Positions 29,035-38,440 are shown, counted from the stretch's first letter. The stretch is 64,000 bases of DNA from Devosia enhydra (GCF_900119845.1 NZ_FPKU01000001.1:1769528-1833527); one strand, 5' to 3'. Numbers and translations: made by a program. Notes: generated by a model not told the origin, from the sequence alone.

Positions 29035-30042
29035 ATGGCCGTCCGCGTCGCAATCAATGGCTTTGGCCGCATCGGACGCAACATCCTGCGTGCCATCGTC
29101 GAAAACGGCCGTACCGACATCGAGGTCGTGGCCATCAACGATCTCGGTCCGGTCGAGACCAATGCGCACCTGATCCGCTTCGACAGCGTGCATGGCCGCT
29201 TCCCCGGCGTCGTTACTGTCGAGGGCGACACCATCAATGTCGGCACCGGACCGATCCGGGTGACCGCCATCCGCAATCCCGCCGAGCTGCCGCACAAGGA
29301 GCTTGGCGTCGATATCGTGCTCGAATGCACGGGCCTGTTCACCACGCGCGAGAAGGCTGCCGCCCATCTCGCCGCCGGCGCAAAGAAGGTGCTGGTTTCG
29401 GCCCCCGCCGATGGCGCTGACCTGACCGTGGTCTATGGCGTCAACCACGACAAGCTCGCCTCCGAGCATATCGTGGTCTCCAACGCCTCGTGCACCACCA
29501 ATTGCCTGGCGCCGCTCGCCAAGGTGCTCAACGACACCGTCGGCATCGAGAAGGGAATGATGACCACCATTCATTCCTATACCGGTGACCAGCCGACGCT
29601 CGACACGATGCACAAGGATCTCTATCGCGGCCGCGCCGCCGCGCTGAGCCAGATCCCGACCTCGACCGGTGCGGCCAAGGCCATCGGCCTCGTGCTGCCC
29701 GAGCTCAAGGGCAAGCTCGATGGCGTCTCGGTGCGCGTGCCGACGCCCAACGTCTCGCTGGTCGATCTCAAGTTCATCGCCAACCGCTCGACCACCGTCG
29801 AAGAGATCAACGATGCGCTGAGCGCCGCCGCTTCGGGCGCCCTCAAGGGCGTGCTCGCCGTCACCCGCCACCCCAATGTCTCGATCGATTTCAACCACGA
29901 CCCGCATTCCTCCACCGTGGCGCTCGACCAGACCAAGGTGATGGGCGGCAATTTCGTCTGCGTTTTGTCGTGGTACGACAATGAGTGGGGCTTCTCGAAC
30001 CGCATGTGCGACACCGTCGCCGCGCTCGGCCGGACGCTTTAA
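29035..30042 (+). CDS. gap: Type I glyceraldehyde-3-phosphate dehydrogenase
   Basis: Glycolytic and gluconeogenic enzyme of 335 residues. The NAD fold starts [10 protein letters not shown] (8-17), the catalytic segment [12 protein letters not shown] holds the nucleophilic Cys, and the C-terminus has [16 protein letters not shown] clear AAGGAGA ribosome site lies ahead of ATG 29035. It is 48 bp after tkt. Confidence 0.99.
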   Translation: MAVRVAINGFGRIGRNILRAIVENGRTDIEVVAINDLGPVETNAHLIRFDSVHGRFPGVVTVEGDTINVGTGPIRVTAIRNPAELPHKELGVDIVLECTGLFTTREKAAAHLAAGAKKVLVSAPADGADLTVVYGVNHDKLASEHIVVSNASCTTNCLAPLAKVLNDTVGIEKGMMTTIHSYTGDQPTLDTMHKDLYRGRAAALSQIPTSTGAAKAIGLVLPELKGKLDGVSVRVPTPNVSLVDLKFIANRSTTVEEINDALSAAASGALKGVLAVTRHPNVSIDFNHDPHSSTVALDQTKVMGGNFVCVLSWYDNEWGFSNRMCDTVAALGRTL

Positions 30043-30079
30043 GACTTCGGCCGCAGAGGCGGCCGCGATCCACAGGTTC

Positions 30080-30111
30080 GAAGGGCCCGCCGGCATCGCC
30101 GCGGGCCCTTC
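30080..30111 (+). terminator. Hairpin after gap
   Basis: A perfect 11 bp GC-rich stem, GAAGGGCCCGC/GCGGGCCCTTC, with a 10-base loop and no clear T-run. It may reduce read-through or stabilise the gap mRNA end. Confidence 0.5.
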
Positions 30112-30133
30112 GCATTGAGGGAGGATACCCACG

Positions 30134-30679
30134 ATGCCCGATCATCTGCTGCGCTGGCGCGGGCTCGAAACCGTGGGGCTCGAGCACTGCCATGTGCGCG
30201 AAGCCGAAAACGGGGTCACCGTCGAAAGCCTGCTGATCGCTTCGGCCGGTCCAAACCCCATTGCTGCCGCCTACACGATGGTGCTCATGCCGGACTGGAC
30301 GTTCCGCAGCATCCGCATCGAGCGCCCGGGCCATGCACTCTGGCGCCTTGCCCACGACGCAACCGGCCGCTGGACCATCAACGACACCCCCGCCCCTCAT
30401 CTTGAGGGCTGCATCGATATCGACCTGTCGGGCTCCCCGCTCACCAACACCCTGCCGATCCGGCGCGCCCGCCTCCTCGCCAATGTTCCGCAACGCTTCG
30501 AGATGGCGTGGATCGACGTTGCGGACCTCAGCGTGCATCGCGATGGCCAGATCTACACCCGCCTCGATGCTCATCGCGTCCGCTACCAGTCGGCCGACAG
30601 CGAATTCGAGGCGGTGCTGACCCTCGATGACCACGGCTTTGTGCGCGACTATCCGGGGCTCTTCACCCGGCTCGGATGA
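30134..30679 (+). CDS. Putative glycolipid-binding protein (PF06475-like)
   Basis: A 181-residue soluble protein with features of the putative glycolipid-binding family: an opening [12 protein letters not shown], a strand-rich middle ([17 protein letters not shown]), [17 protein letters not shown] and a C-terminal [20 protein letters not shown]. The Pseudomonas member's structure suggested lipid binding; the function remains unknown. It lies between gap and pgk on the same strand. Confidence 0.75.
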   Translation: MPDHLLRWRGLETVGLEHCHVREAENGVTVESLLIASAGPNPIAAAYTMVLMPDWTFRSIRIERPGHALWRLAHDATGRWTINDTPAPHLEGCIDIDLSGSPLTNTLPIRRARLLANVPQRFEMAWIDVADLSVHRDGQIYTRLDAHRVRYQSADSEFEAVLTLDDHGFVRDYPGLFTRLG

Positions 30680-30749
30680 TCGCTCACCCGTTCCGCTCGG
30701 CAGCCCACCCTGCTATACCCGCCGCGATTGCATCCAGCGGAGACCGGCA

Positions 30750-31952
30750 ATGGCCAGCTTCAAGACCCTCGAGGACGCCGACCTTTCCGGCAAGACCGTC
30801 ATCGTGCGCGCCGATCTCAACGTGCCGGTCGAAAACGGCGAGGTCACCGACGCCACACGCATCGAGCGGCTGGTGCCGACCCTCAACGAAATCCTCAAGC
30901 GCGACGGCAAGGTGGTGCTGCTCTCCCATTTCGGCCGCCCCAAGGGCAAGGTCGATCCCGAATTCAGCCTCGAGATCGTCGCCCCTGTTCTGGCCGAGCT
31001 CGCCCATGCACCGGTCGGCTTCGTGCCCACCGACTGGGTCGACCTCGCGGAGGCCCGCAAGGCGATCGCCGAAGCCCCGGCCGGCGCGATCCTCCTGATG
31101 GAAAACACCCGCTTCCACCCCGGCGAGGAAAAGAACGACATCGAGCTCGCCCGCCGCATGGCGTCGCTGGGCGAAATCTATGTCAACGACGCCTTTTCGG
31201 CGGCCCACCGCGCCCACGCCTCCACCGAGGCGCTGGCCCATCTCCTGCCCGCCTTTGCCGGCCGCTCCATGGCCGACGAGCTTCTGGCCCTCGAAAAAGG
31301 CCTTGGCGCGCCGCGCCGCCCGGTGATCGCGCTGGTCGGCGGGGCCAAGGTCTCCTCCAAGATCGACCTGCTCGAAAACCTCGTCACCAAGGTCGAGGCG
31401 CTGGTGATCGGCGGGGGCATGGCCAACACCTTCCTTCACGCGCTGGGCATGGGCGTCGGCCGCTCGCTCTGCGAAAAAGACCTCAAGGACACCGCCCTGC
31501 GCATCATGGACAAGGCCGAGACGGCGCGCTGCGCCATCATCCTGCCTATCGATGCCACCGTTGCGTGGAAATTCGAGGCCGAAGCCCCGCACCGCTTCTA
31601 TGGCGTCGATGCCATCGATCCCGACGGCATGATCCTCGACATCGGCCCCGGCTCTATCGAGCGGGTCAAGGCCGCCATCGACGAGGCCGGCACGCTGGTG
31701 TGGAACGGCCCGATGGGCGCCTTCGAGATGCATCCCTTCGATACCGGCACGCTCGACATCGCCCATCACGTCGCAAAGCGCACCAAGGCGGGCAAGCTCG
31801 TCTCGGTCGCCGGCGGTGGTGACACGGTTGCGGCCCTCGCCAAGGCTGGCGTCAAGGATGAGCTGAGCTATGTCTCCACCGCAGGCGGGGCCTTCCTCGA
31901 ATGGATGGAAGGCAAGCCGCTCCCGGGCGTCGAGGCCCTGAAACAGGCCTGA
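30750..31952 (+). CDS. pgk: Phosphoglycerate kinase
   Basis: Transfers phosphate between 1,3-bisphosphoglycerate and ADP. It has 400 residues with [16 protein letters not shown] at the N-terminus, [32 protein letters not shown] and the C-terminal [12 protein letters not shown] at 30750 ([14 protein letters not shown]) is where the family begins. A 10 bp hairpin (31978-32007) follows the gene. Confidence 0.99.
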   Translation: MASFKTLEDADLSGKTVIVRADLNVPVENGEVTDATRIERLVPTLNEILKRDGKVVLLSHFGRPKGKVDPEFSLEIVAPVLAELAHAPVGFVPTDWVDLAEARKAIAEAPAGAILLMENTRFHPGEEKNDIELARRMASLGEIYVNDAFSAAHRAHASTEALAHLLPAFAGRSMADELLALEKGLGAPRRPVIALVGGAKVSSKIDLLENLVTKVEALVIGGGMANTFLHALGMGVGRSLCEKDLKDTALRIMDKAETARCAIILPIDATVAWKFEAEAPHRFYGVDAIDPDGMILDIGPGSIERVKAAIDEAGTLVWNGPMGAFEMHPFDTGTLDIAHHVAKRTKAGKLVSVAGGGDTVAALAKAGVKDELSYVSTAGGAFLEWMEGKPLPGVEALKQA

Positions 31953-31977
31953 GACCGCGGCTCGGGCGGCACGATCG

Positions 31978-32007
31978 GCGCGCAGGCCAGGAATTTCGCC
32001 TGCGCGC
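31978..32007 (+). terminator. Hairpin after pgk
   Basis: A perfect 10 bp stem, GCGCGCAGGC/GCCTGCGCGC, around a 10-base loop, 26 bases after the pgk stop. It lacks a T-run, so its strength as a terminator is uncertain. Confidence 0.45.
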
Positions 32008-32108
32008 AGAAAGTTCCGCGCCCCGCCATCAAACCAATGTCTAATCGCGCCCGGCCCGGCCTGTGCCTATTTTCCGCGCAGGTCCCAGCAACCCGGAGCA
32101 GCACACAG

Positions 32109-33134
32109 ATGGCGTCCCTCAACGCGATAGCCCAGAAACTCGTTGAAAGCGGTAAGGGCATTCTCGCTGCCGACGAATCGGAGGGCACCATCGCCAAGCG
32201 CTTCGCGCTGATCGGGCTGCCGGTGACGCTGGAAAGCCGCCGCGATTATCGCGAGATGCTGTTCCGCTCGACCGAGGCGATGACCAATTACATCTCCGGT
32301 GTCATCCTGACCGAGGAAACGCTGGAACAGTCCGCCGCCGACGGCACCCATTTCCGCGACATCCTCGCCGAAGCCGGCTGCATCCCCGGCATCAAGGTTG
32401 ACCGCGGCACGATGCCGATGCCCGGCAGCAAGGACGAGAAAATCACCGAGGGCCTCGATGGCCTGCGCCAGCGTCTCGGCCATTATGCCCGCCTGGGCGC
32501 GGGCTTTGCCAAGTGGCGCGGCGTCATCGCCATCACCGGCTATGCCCCCACCCGCAACGGCATCCGCTCCAATGCCCATGTGCTGGCCCGCTACGCCGCC
32601 CTTTGCCAGGAGGCCGGCATCGTGCCGGTGGTCGAGCCCGAGGTTCTGGCTGATGGCGAGCCCGGCGATCACGACATCGCCCGCTGCGAGGAAGTGACAG
32701 GCGAGACCTTGGAGGCCGTGTTCAGCGAACTGCGCCTTGCCGGCGTCGATCTCTCGGGCATGCTCCTGAAGCCCAACATGGTGCTGGCCGGCACCCGCGC
32801 CAAGGATCGCCCCTCGGTCGAGGAGGTCGCGCGCCGCACCGTCGCCACCCTGCGCGCCCATGTGCCGGCCGCCGTGCCGGGCATCGCCTTCCTCTCGGGC
32901 GGCCAGTCCGACGAGGAAGCCACCGCCCATCTCTCGGCCATGAACCAGAGCGCCAACCTGCCCTGGAAGCTGACCTATTCCTATGGCCGCGCGCTGCAGA
33001 CCGCTGCGCTCGTCACCTGGGGTGGCGATCCGGCCAATGTCGCCAAGGCGCAGGAGGCCTTCACCCACCGCGCCCGCATGAATTCCCTGGCCTCTCTCGG
33101 CCAGTGGCGGCCCGAGCTCGATCTGGCCGCCTGA
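32109..33134 (+). CDS. fba: Class I fructose-bisphosphate aldolase
   Basis: Schiff-base aldolase of 341 residues. Recognisable are GILAADESEGTIAKRF near the N-terminus, KWRGVIAITGYAPTRNG, the Schiff-base Lys segment GMLLKPNMVLAG and PGIAFLSGGQSDEEA. It resembles the animal/plant-type class I enzyme rather than the metal-dependent class II form. ATG 32109 (MASLNAIAQKLVESG) is preferred over the upstream ATG at 32037. It is the last gene of the carbon cluster and is closed by a good terminator. Confidence 0.97.
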   Translation: MASLNAIAQKLVESGKGILAADESEGTIAKRFALIGLPVTLESRRDYREMLFRSTEAMTNYISGVILTEETLEQSAADGTHFRDILAEAGCIPGIKVDRGTMPMPGSKDEKITEGLDGLRQRLGHYARLGAGFAKWRGVIAITGYAPTRNGIRSNAHVLARYAALCQEAGIVPVVEPEVLADGEPGDHDIARCEEVTGETLEAVFSELRLAGVDLSGMLLKPNMVLAGTRAKDRPSVEEVARRTVATLRAHVPAAVPGIAFLSGGQSDEEATAHLSAMNQSANLPWKLTYSYGRALQTAALVTWGGDPANVAKAQEAFTHRARMNSLASLGQWRPELDLAA

Positions 33135-33171
33135 CCCCCTATTCAGAGCTACGTCTTCCCGACGTAACCTT

Positions 33172-33199
33172 GGGGCGCCTCGCAAGGGGCGCCCTTTTT
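33172..33199 (+). terminator. Intrinsic terminator after fba
   Basis: Stem GGGCGCC/GGCGCCC followed directly by TTTTT, 38 bases after the fba stop codon. Confidence 0.85.
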
Positions 33200-33299
33200 C
33201 TTGGTCCACGCGCTTGAAGCTCCACGAAAACCTGCGGCATCGCTGCCGGGCGCGCGTGCCCCCGTGCATTCCCCATTGGCCTCGGTTATAACCCCCGCC

Positions 33300-33866
33300 A
33301 TGTCAGACGCCTCGCTCTCAACCCAGATCTATCTCGTCATGCCCCGCCAGGGCTCGGCCGGCGACCTCCTGCCGCGTCTCTCGGCGGCGCTTGCCGCCCA
33401 TCCCGTCGCGGCCGTGCTCGTTCAGCGCGGCGAGCGGCCCGAGGCGGCCTACAAGACCCTTGTGAAATCCCTGCGCGAACCTGTGCAGCAGGCCGGCGCC
33501 GCCCTCATCATCGAGGGTGAGCCGGGCTTCGTGCGCCTCCTGGGCGCCGATGGGCTGCATGTCACGGGCGGCACGGGCGCCGTGCGCGAGGCGATCGAGA
33601 CGCTGCGGCCCGATTTCATCGTCGGGGCCGGCGATGTGCGCACCCGCCACGATGCCATGGCCAAGGGCGAGCTCGAGGTCGACTACATCCTATTTGGGCC
33701 GCTTTCCGGGTCTATCTCGGACGAAAGCCGCGAAATGGCGCGGTGGTGGGCTGAGACGATGGAAATACCGAGCGTGCTTGCCGATCCCGAGGCCGATCTG
33801 GCCGATCTCGACCCGGGCGTGTGCGAATTTGTCGGCGTCGGGCTTGCGGCGCTGGAGCGCGGCTGA
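33300..33866 (+). CDS. ThiE-like thiamine phosphate synthase family protein
   Basis: A 188-residue TIM-barrel protein related to thiamine phosphate synthase: AAGAALIIEGEP-like strand, GADGLHVTGG, FIVGAGDVRTRHDAM and YILFGPLSGSISDES match the family's phosphate-binding and product-loop regions. Other thi genes are absent nearby, so a true role in thiamine synthesis is not supported by context. It lies 1 bp from the Sel1-repeat gene, suggesting one transcript. Confidence 0.65.
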   Translation: MSDASLSTQIYLVMPRQGSAGDLLPRLSAALAAHPVAAVLVQRGERPEAAYKTLVKSLREPVQQAGAALIIEGEPGFVRLLGADGLHVTGGTGAVREAIETLRPDFIVGAGDVRTRHDAMAKGELEVDYILFGPLSGSISDESREMARWWAETMEIPSVLADPEADLADLDPGVCEFVGVGLAALERG

Positions 33867-33867
33867 G

Positions 33868-35052
33868 ATGGCGCGGCGCCTTGCCGCCCTCGGGCTTGCG
33901 GTGCTGCCCCTGCTCTTTCCGGCAAGCCTGCTCGCCCAGCAGGGCGGCGATGCCGAACAGGCCGAGCAGGCCCGCTCGATCAGCGAGCAGATTTTCGGCG
34001 CACCCGAGCCGTCGGGCGGGACACCCGTGGCGCCGGCCCTCCCCACTGCGAGCGATGCGCCGACCCTGCCGTCCCCCACGGAGCCTGCCCCCGCCGCCGC
34101 ACCCGCTGCCCCGGCCAACGAAGTGACGCCCGAAGTGCCGCAGGCACCGGCCCGTCCGATCGACGAGGCCTATGGCGCCTTCCAGCGCGGCTATTTCCTC
34201 ACTGCGCTGGCCATCGCTCTGCCCCGCGCCGAAGCCAATGATGCCGCCGCCCAGACCCTCATCGCCGAAATCTACGCCAAGGGCCTCGGGGTGGGCCAGA
34301 ATTTCGAGCGCGCTGCCGGCTGGTACACGCTGGCAAGCCGCAATGGCGACCGGCTCGCGACGTTCGAGCTCGCCATGATGTATAATGAGGGGCTGGGCGT
34401 GACACGCGACCGGGCGCGCGCCGCCGAACTCTTCCGCCAGGCCGCCGACCAGGGCTATCCGCCCGCCAAGTACAATCTCGCCCTGCTCCATGTCGAAGGC
34501 CAGTACGCCACCCCCAGCCTCACCCGCGCTGCCGAGCTCATGGCCGAGGCCGCCGCTGCCGGTCTCCCCGAAGCCCAGTATGATTATGGCATCATGCTGA
34601 TGGAAGGCGCCGGCATTGCCCCCGATGCCGCCGCCGGCGCGGCCCAGATCGAGCTCAGCGCCCAGCAGGGCTATGTCGCCGCCCAGGTCGAATATGCCAC
34701 GCTGCTCTATCTCGGGCGCGGCGTCGAGCGTGACCGCGCAGGCGCGGTGAACTGGTATCGCGAGGCCGCCAATGCCGGCAATGCCGTGGCCCAGAACCGC
34801 CTTGCCAAGCTGCTCGCCGTCGGCGAAGGCGTCACCCTCGACCTCGAGGACGCCGCAATGTGGCGCGCCCTCGCCCGACGGCAGGGCCTCAACGATCCCG
34901 AGCTCGATCGCCTGCTCGTCTCGATCCCCGAGGCCGATCGTGCCCGTGCCGAGGAACGCGCCCGCTTTTGGCCCTCCCAGCCCCCCACTGCCACCGCCGA
35001 TGCGGGCACGCCCGTGCCCGATTTTGGCGGCGTCGAGCTCGCAACGCCCTGA
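33868..35052 (+). CDS. Secreted Sel1/TPR-like repeat protein
   Basis: A 394-residue exported protein. Residues 1-23 are a signal peptide (LAALGLAVLPLLFPASLLAQ), followed by a Pro/Ala-rich linker (about 45-95) and then five or six Sel1 repeats (AQTLIAEIYAKGLGVGQNFE, FELAMMYNEGLGVTRDRARA, AKYNLALLHVEGQYATP, AQVEYATLLYLGRGVERDRA, AQNRLAKLLAVGEG). Such proteins scaffold interactions in the periplasm. The start follows the ThiE-like stop by 1 bp. Confidence 0.88.
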   Translation: MARRLAALGLAVLPLLFPASLLAQQGGDAEQAEQARSISEQIFGAPEPSGGTPVAPALPTASDAPTLPSPTEPAPAAAPAAPANEVTPEVPQAPARPIDEAYGAFQRGYFLTALAIALPRAEANDAAAQTLIAEIYAKGLGVGQNFERAAGWYTLASRNGDRLATFELAMMYNEGLGVTRDRARAAELFRQAADQGYPPAKYNLALLHVEGQYATPSLTRAAELMAEAAAAGLPEAQYDYGIMLMEGAGIAPDAAAGAAQIELSAQQGYVAAQVEYATLLYLGRGVERDRAGAVNWYREAANAGNAVAQNRLAKLLAVGEGVTLDLEDAAMWRALARRQGLNDPELDRLLVSIPEADRARAEERARFWPSQPPTATADAGTPVPDFGGVELATP

Positions 35053-35136
35053 TCTCGCGCAACCGGCCTTGAACCGCGCCCCGATCTGGGGCACAAGGCC
35101 GGCCCATCCCCCTTTTCACCGATTTCGAGGCAGAAG

Positions 35137-35928
35137 ATGCGTTCCGCCCTGCTCAATGTCATGGTCCAGGCCGCCCTTGCTGCCGGCAAGTCGCTGGTGC
35201 GCGATTTCGGCGAGGTCGAGCATCTGCAGGTCTCGCGCAAGGGCCCGGCCGATTTCGTCTCCAATGCCGACCGCCGCGCCGAGCAGGTCGTCTTCGACGC
35301 GCTGCGCAAGGCCCGCCCCACCTATGCCTTCCTGATGGAAGAAGGCGGCGAGGTCGCCGGCACCGATGGCCAGCATCGCTGGATCGTCGACCCCCTCGAC
35401 GGCACCACCAATTTCCTCCACGGCATCCCGATGTTCGCCGTCGCCATCGCGCTTGAGCGCGGCGACGAGATCGTCGCCTCGGTCATCTACAACCCGGTGA
35501 TGGACGAGCTCTACACCGCCGAAAAGGGCGGCGGCGCCTGGCTCAACGATCGTCGGCGCCTGCGCGTCGCGGGTCGCCGCCATCTCGCCGACGCCGTGGT
35601 CTGCACCGGCATCAAGGTCACCGGCACCGAGAACGATACCCTCACCCTGCGCCAGCTCGGACAGATCGCTCCGGCGGTGGCCGGAATCCGCCGCACCGGC
35701 AGCGCATCCACCGACCTCGCCTGGCTTGCCTCTGGGCGCTTCGATGGCTTCTGGGAAGCCAGGCTCGCCCCCTGGGACGTGGCGCCGGGCCTGTTGATGG
35801 TGCGCGAGGCCGGCGGCAAGGTCACCGATTACGCCGGCTCCACCGGCGCGATCTGGAACGGCCAGGTCGTTGCCGGCAACGAGCAGATCCAGGGCCAGCT
35901 CCTCAAGCTCGTCCAGGGCGTCCGCTGA
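35137..35928 (+). CDS. Inositol monophosphatase family protein
   Basis: A 263-residue Mg-dependent phosphatase. Signature blocks: FLMEEGGEVAG (metal Glu), WIVDPLDGTTNFLHG (metal Asp residues) and WEARLAPWDVAPGLLMVREAG. Family members dephosphorylate inositol phosphates, or nucleotide 3'-phosphates in some relatives (SuhB, CysQ). The overall length and motifs favour the SuhB/IMPase group. Confidence 0.93.
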   Translation: MRSALLNVMVQAALAAGKSLVRDFGEVEHLQVSRKGPADFVSNADRRAEQVVFDALRKARPTYAFLMEEGGEVAGTDGQHRWIVDPLDGTTNFLHGIPMFAVAIALERGDEIVASVIYNPVMDELYTAEKGGGAWLNDRRRLRVAGRRHLADAVVCTGIKVTGTENDTLTLRQLGQIAPAVAGIRRTGSASTDLAWLASGRFDGFWEARLAPWDVAPGLLMVREAGGKVTDYAGSTGAIWNGQVVAGNEQIQGQLLKLVQGVR

Positions 35929-36056
35929 ACCGGCTGTGACCGCTCCGACCGTCAAATGCGCCGGCCCGTGCCCCAGCGGCATGGCCGCCAAGCCATTGTC
36001 ACGCCTTGATGGTGTGACTAAGGTCCTCTTAACCTCTTCTCATCGCGGGCCCGGCA

Positions 36057-37049
36057 ATGTCGCAGAGCTATGATCCCTATCATCTGGCCAGCCCGACGAT
36101 CTACCTGATCAAGATCATCGTCTTCCTCGTGCTCGTCGCGCTGGTCGGTGCCATCCTCTACAGCCAGATCCTGACCTTCTTCTGGGCCAACCCGTTCATC
36201 AACGGGCTGATCTTCATCACGCTGTTCATCGGCATCATCCTGAGCTTCCGGCAGGTCATACGGCTCTTTCCCGAGATCGCCTGGGTCAATTCCCTGCAGG
36301 ATGGGCAGATTCCGCAGCAGCAGCCCGTGCTGCTCGCGCCCGTCGCCGGCATCCTGCGCAATCGTCTGGGCGAGGCGATCATCACGCCGGCCTCGATGCG
36401 CTCGATCCTCGATTCGGTGGGCAACCGGCTCGATGAAGCCAAGGATACCTCGCGCTATCTCACCGGCCTGCTCGTCTTCCTGGGCCTGATGGGCACCTTT
36501 TACGGCCTGCTCGAAACCGTCACCTCTGTGGCCGGCGTCATCCAGGCCCTCGATGTCACCGGGCGCGACACCACCACGCTCTTTGCCGATCTCAAGGATG
36601 GGCTGGCGGCGCCTCTGGGCGGCATGGGCACGGCCTTCTCGTCCTCGCTGTTCGGGCTCGCCGGCTCGCTGGTCCTCGGCTTTCTCGACCTCCAGACCAG
36701 CCAGGCGCAGAACGCCTTCTATACCGATCTCGAGGACTGGATGACCTCGATGACCGAGCTCGACCATCCCATGACCCAGATGCAGGCCACCGGCCTCGGG
36801 CTTTCGGGCGATGAGATGAGCGAGATGTTCGAGCGGCTGGGCACCACCATGCAGTCCTCCAATTCCTCACAGAACGCCATCCGCGCCATGGCGGAGCTGG
36901 CGCGCGGCATCGATGGGCTCGTCAAGCATATCCGCGCCGAACAGGCCGATCTGCGCACCCACATCACCGAGCAGGGCGAGACCAACCGGCGCCTGCGCGA
37001 GCTGATCGAAGCCATGCTGCGCGAAGACGAGAAGGACAGGCGCACGTGA
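36057..37049 (+). CDS. MotA/TolQ/ExbB-like membrane protein
   Basis: A 330-residue inner-membrane protein with hydrophobic helices at about 14-36, 47-65, 134-155 and 190-213, and a family core FLGLMGTFYGLLETVTSV followed by GGMGTAFSSSLFGLAGSLV. The last 100 residues are a long polar helix. It pairs with the downstream OmpA-domain protein, 38 bp away, like the stator couples MotAB and TolQR. No flagellar genes are nearby. The motor's target is unknown. Confidence 0.85.
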   Translation: MSQSYDPYHLASPTIYLIKIIVFLVLVALVGAILYSQILTFFWANPFINGLIFITLFIGIILSFRQVIRLFPEIAWVNSLQDGQIPQQQPVLLAPVAGILRNRLGEAIITPASMRSILDSVGNRLDEAKDTSRYLTGLLVFLGLMGTFYGLLETVTSVAGVIQALDVTGRDTTTLFADLKDGLAAPLGGMGTAFSSSLFGLAGSLVLGFLDLQTSQAQNAFYTDLEDWMTSMTELDHPMTQMQATGLGLSGDEMSEMFERLGTTMQSSNSSQNAIRAMAELARGIDGLVKHIRAEQADLRTHITEQGETNRRLRELIEAMLREDEKDRRT

Positions 37050-37087
37050 CCGCGCTGCTGCCGGCCCCGGCGAAAGGGCGCTGAGCC

Positions 37088-38116
37088 ATGGCATCGCTCT
37101 CGCGCAATCGTCGCTCGCAAAGCGCCAATTACTGGCCCGGCTTCGTTGATGCGCTGTCGAGCCTCCTGCTCGTCATCATCTTCCTGCTCTCGCTGTTCAT
37201 GCTCACCCAGTTCTTCCTCAACCAGGAGATTCTGGGGCGCGATAGCGCGATGGCGCAGCTCAATTCGCAGATCGCCGAACTGACCGAGATGCTGCAGCTC
37301 GAGCGCGCCGATGCCGAGGATTTCGAGACCTCCATCGCCACCCTCAGCGCCACGCTGATGGATACCGAGGCGCAGCGCGACAGCCTGTCCGCCCAGCTTG
37401 CGGCGCTGGGGTCCGGCGAGACCGACAAGGACGCGACCATCGCCGGCCTTTCGAGCGATCTCGAGGCCGAGCGCGATCTCTCGCGCGAAGCCTCGGCCCA
37501 GGTGGCGCTGCTCAACCAGCAGCTGGCCGCCCTGCGCACCCAGATCGCAGCGCTCGAACAGGCGCTCGAGGCTACGGAGGCGCGCGACACCGAAAATCGC
37601 GGCCAGATCGCCGATCTCGGGCGGCGGCTCAACATCGCGCTGGCCCAGCGCGTGCAGGATCTTTCGCGCTATCGTTCGGATTTCTTCGGGCGCCTGCGCG
37701 AGATCCTTGAGGGCCGCGCCGATGTGCGTGTGGTGGGCGACCGCTTCGTCTTCCAGTCCGAGCTGCTCTTTGATGCCGGCCTTGCGGAGGTTTCGCCCGA
37801 GGGCATACCCGGCCTGCAATCGCTCGCCCAGGCTATCCTCCAGCTCCAGACCGAGATCCCGCCCGAGATCAACTGGGTGCTGCGCATCGACGGGCACACC
37901 GACGTCAGGCCCATCAACACCCCGCAATTCCCCTCAAACTGGGAATTGTCGGCGGCCCGTGCCATCTCGGTGGCGAAATATCTCGTCTCGCAGGGCGTCC
38001 CCGCCAACCGGCTGGTCCCCGCCGGCTTCGGCGAATTCGCCCCCATCGATCCCGGCAACACCGACGAAGCCTACCGCCGCAACCGCCGCATCGAGTTCAA
38101 GCTCACCGAGGGGTGA
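37088..38116 (+). CDS. MotB-like OmpA-domain protein with long coiled coil
   Basis: A 342-residue partner of the preceding MotA-like protein. A single helix (about 23-44) is preceded by Asp21 in PGFVDALSSLLLVIIFLL, the position of the proton-carrying Asp in MotB. A coiled coil of about 130 residues follows (53-190; AELTEMLQLERADAEDF), then an OmpA-like peptidoglycan-binding domain (about 215-340; RIDGHTDVRPINTPQFPSNW, RNRRIEFKL). It should link proton flow to something at the cell wall. Confidence 0.87.
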   Translation: MASLSRNRRSQSANYWPGFVDALSSLLLVIIFLLSLFMLTQFFLNQEILGRDSAMAQLNSQIAELTEMLQLERADAEDFETSIATLSATLMDTEAQRDSLSAQLAALGSGETDKDATIAGLSSDLEAERDLSREASAQVALLNQQLAALRTQIAALEQALEATEARDTENRGQIADLGRRLNIALAQRVQDLSRYRSDFFGRLREILEGRADVRVVGDRFVFQSELLFDAGLAEVSPEGIPGLQSLAQAILQLQTEIPPEINWVLRIDGHTDVRPINTPQFPSNWELSAARAISVAKYLVSQGVPANRLVPAGFGEFAPIDPGNTDEAYRRNRRIEFKLTEG

Positions 38117-38128
38117 CTCTATTGAGAA

Positions 38129-38172
38129 CCTCATGGTGAGGAGCGCCGCAAGGCGCGTCTCGAACCACGAGG
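38129..38172 (+). repeat. Dispersed intergenic repeat, copy 2 (left arm of composite)
   Basis: CCTCATGGTGAGGAG to CGAACCACGAGG with a GC hairpin (CGCCGCAAGGCG) inside. It is in inverse orientation to the copy at 38313-38354. Confidence 0.75.
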
Positions 38173-38203
38173 GCCGGGCACTCCACGATTCCTGCCCCCG
38201 CAA

Positions 38204-38281
38204 GTCGCCCCTGCGAAAGCAGGGGCCTCAGTTTACAATGCGTTCCCGGTCAACAGAGATTCCTGTTTTCGCAGGAATGAC
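38204..38281. repeat. Inverted pair of hairpin repeats inside the composite
   Basis: The unit at 38204-38229 (GTCGCCCCTGCGAAAGCAGG and on) and the unit at 38256-38281 (GAGATTCCTGTTTTCGCAGG and on) are in opposite orientation. They are the same unit type as at 1080-1158. Each folds on itself, and the pair can fold on each other. Confidence 0.72.
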
Positions 38282-38312
38282 ACCGCGAATGTAGCAACAC
38301 CACGCCCCCCGC

Positions 38313-38354
38313 CCTCGTGGTTCGAAACGCCTCTTCGAGGCTCCTCACCATGAG
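38313..38354 (-). repeat. Dispersed intergenic repeat, copy 3 (right arm of composite)
   Basis: On the minus strand it reads CTCATGGTGAGGAGCC to CGAACCACGAGG, mirroring copy 2. Copies 2 and 3 with the inner pair give a 226 bp composite that is nearly symmetric. Confidence 0.75.
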
Positions 38355-38381
38355 ATCGATCGAGCCCTGCGCCAGTCAGAC

Positions 38382-38425
38382 CCTCACCCCGAGGAGGCCC
38401 GCAAGGGGCGTCTCGAAGGGCGAGG
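38382..38425 (+). repeat. Dispersed intergenic repeat, copy 4
   Basis: CCTCACCCCGAGGAGGCCC to CGAAGGGCGAGG. It has the same conserved ends as copies 1-3 but a changed stem (CCCGCAAGGGG). It lies 16 bp from the end of the ABC exporter gene. Confidence 0.7.
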
Positions 38426-38440
38426 TGCGGGCACGCCCCC

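Noticed and set aside
26830-30132. 1100-residue open frame on the minus strand opposite tkt and gap
   Set aside because: It is a shadow of the strongly conserved tkt and gap genes, caused by high-GC codon use. It has no recognisable domain and no ribosome site.
36057-38116. Zorya-type anti-phage system
   Set aside because: The MotA/MotB-like pair recalls ZorA/ZorB, but no ZorC/ZorD/ZorE-like genes follow; repeats and an ABC exporter do.
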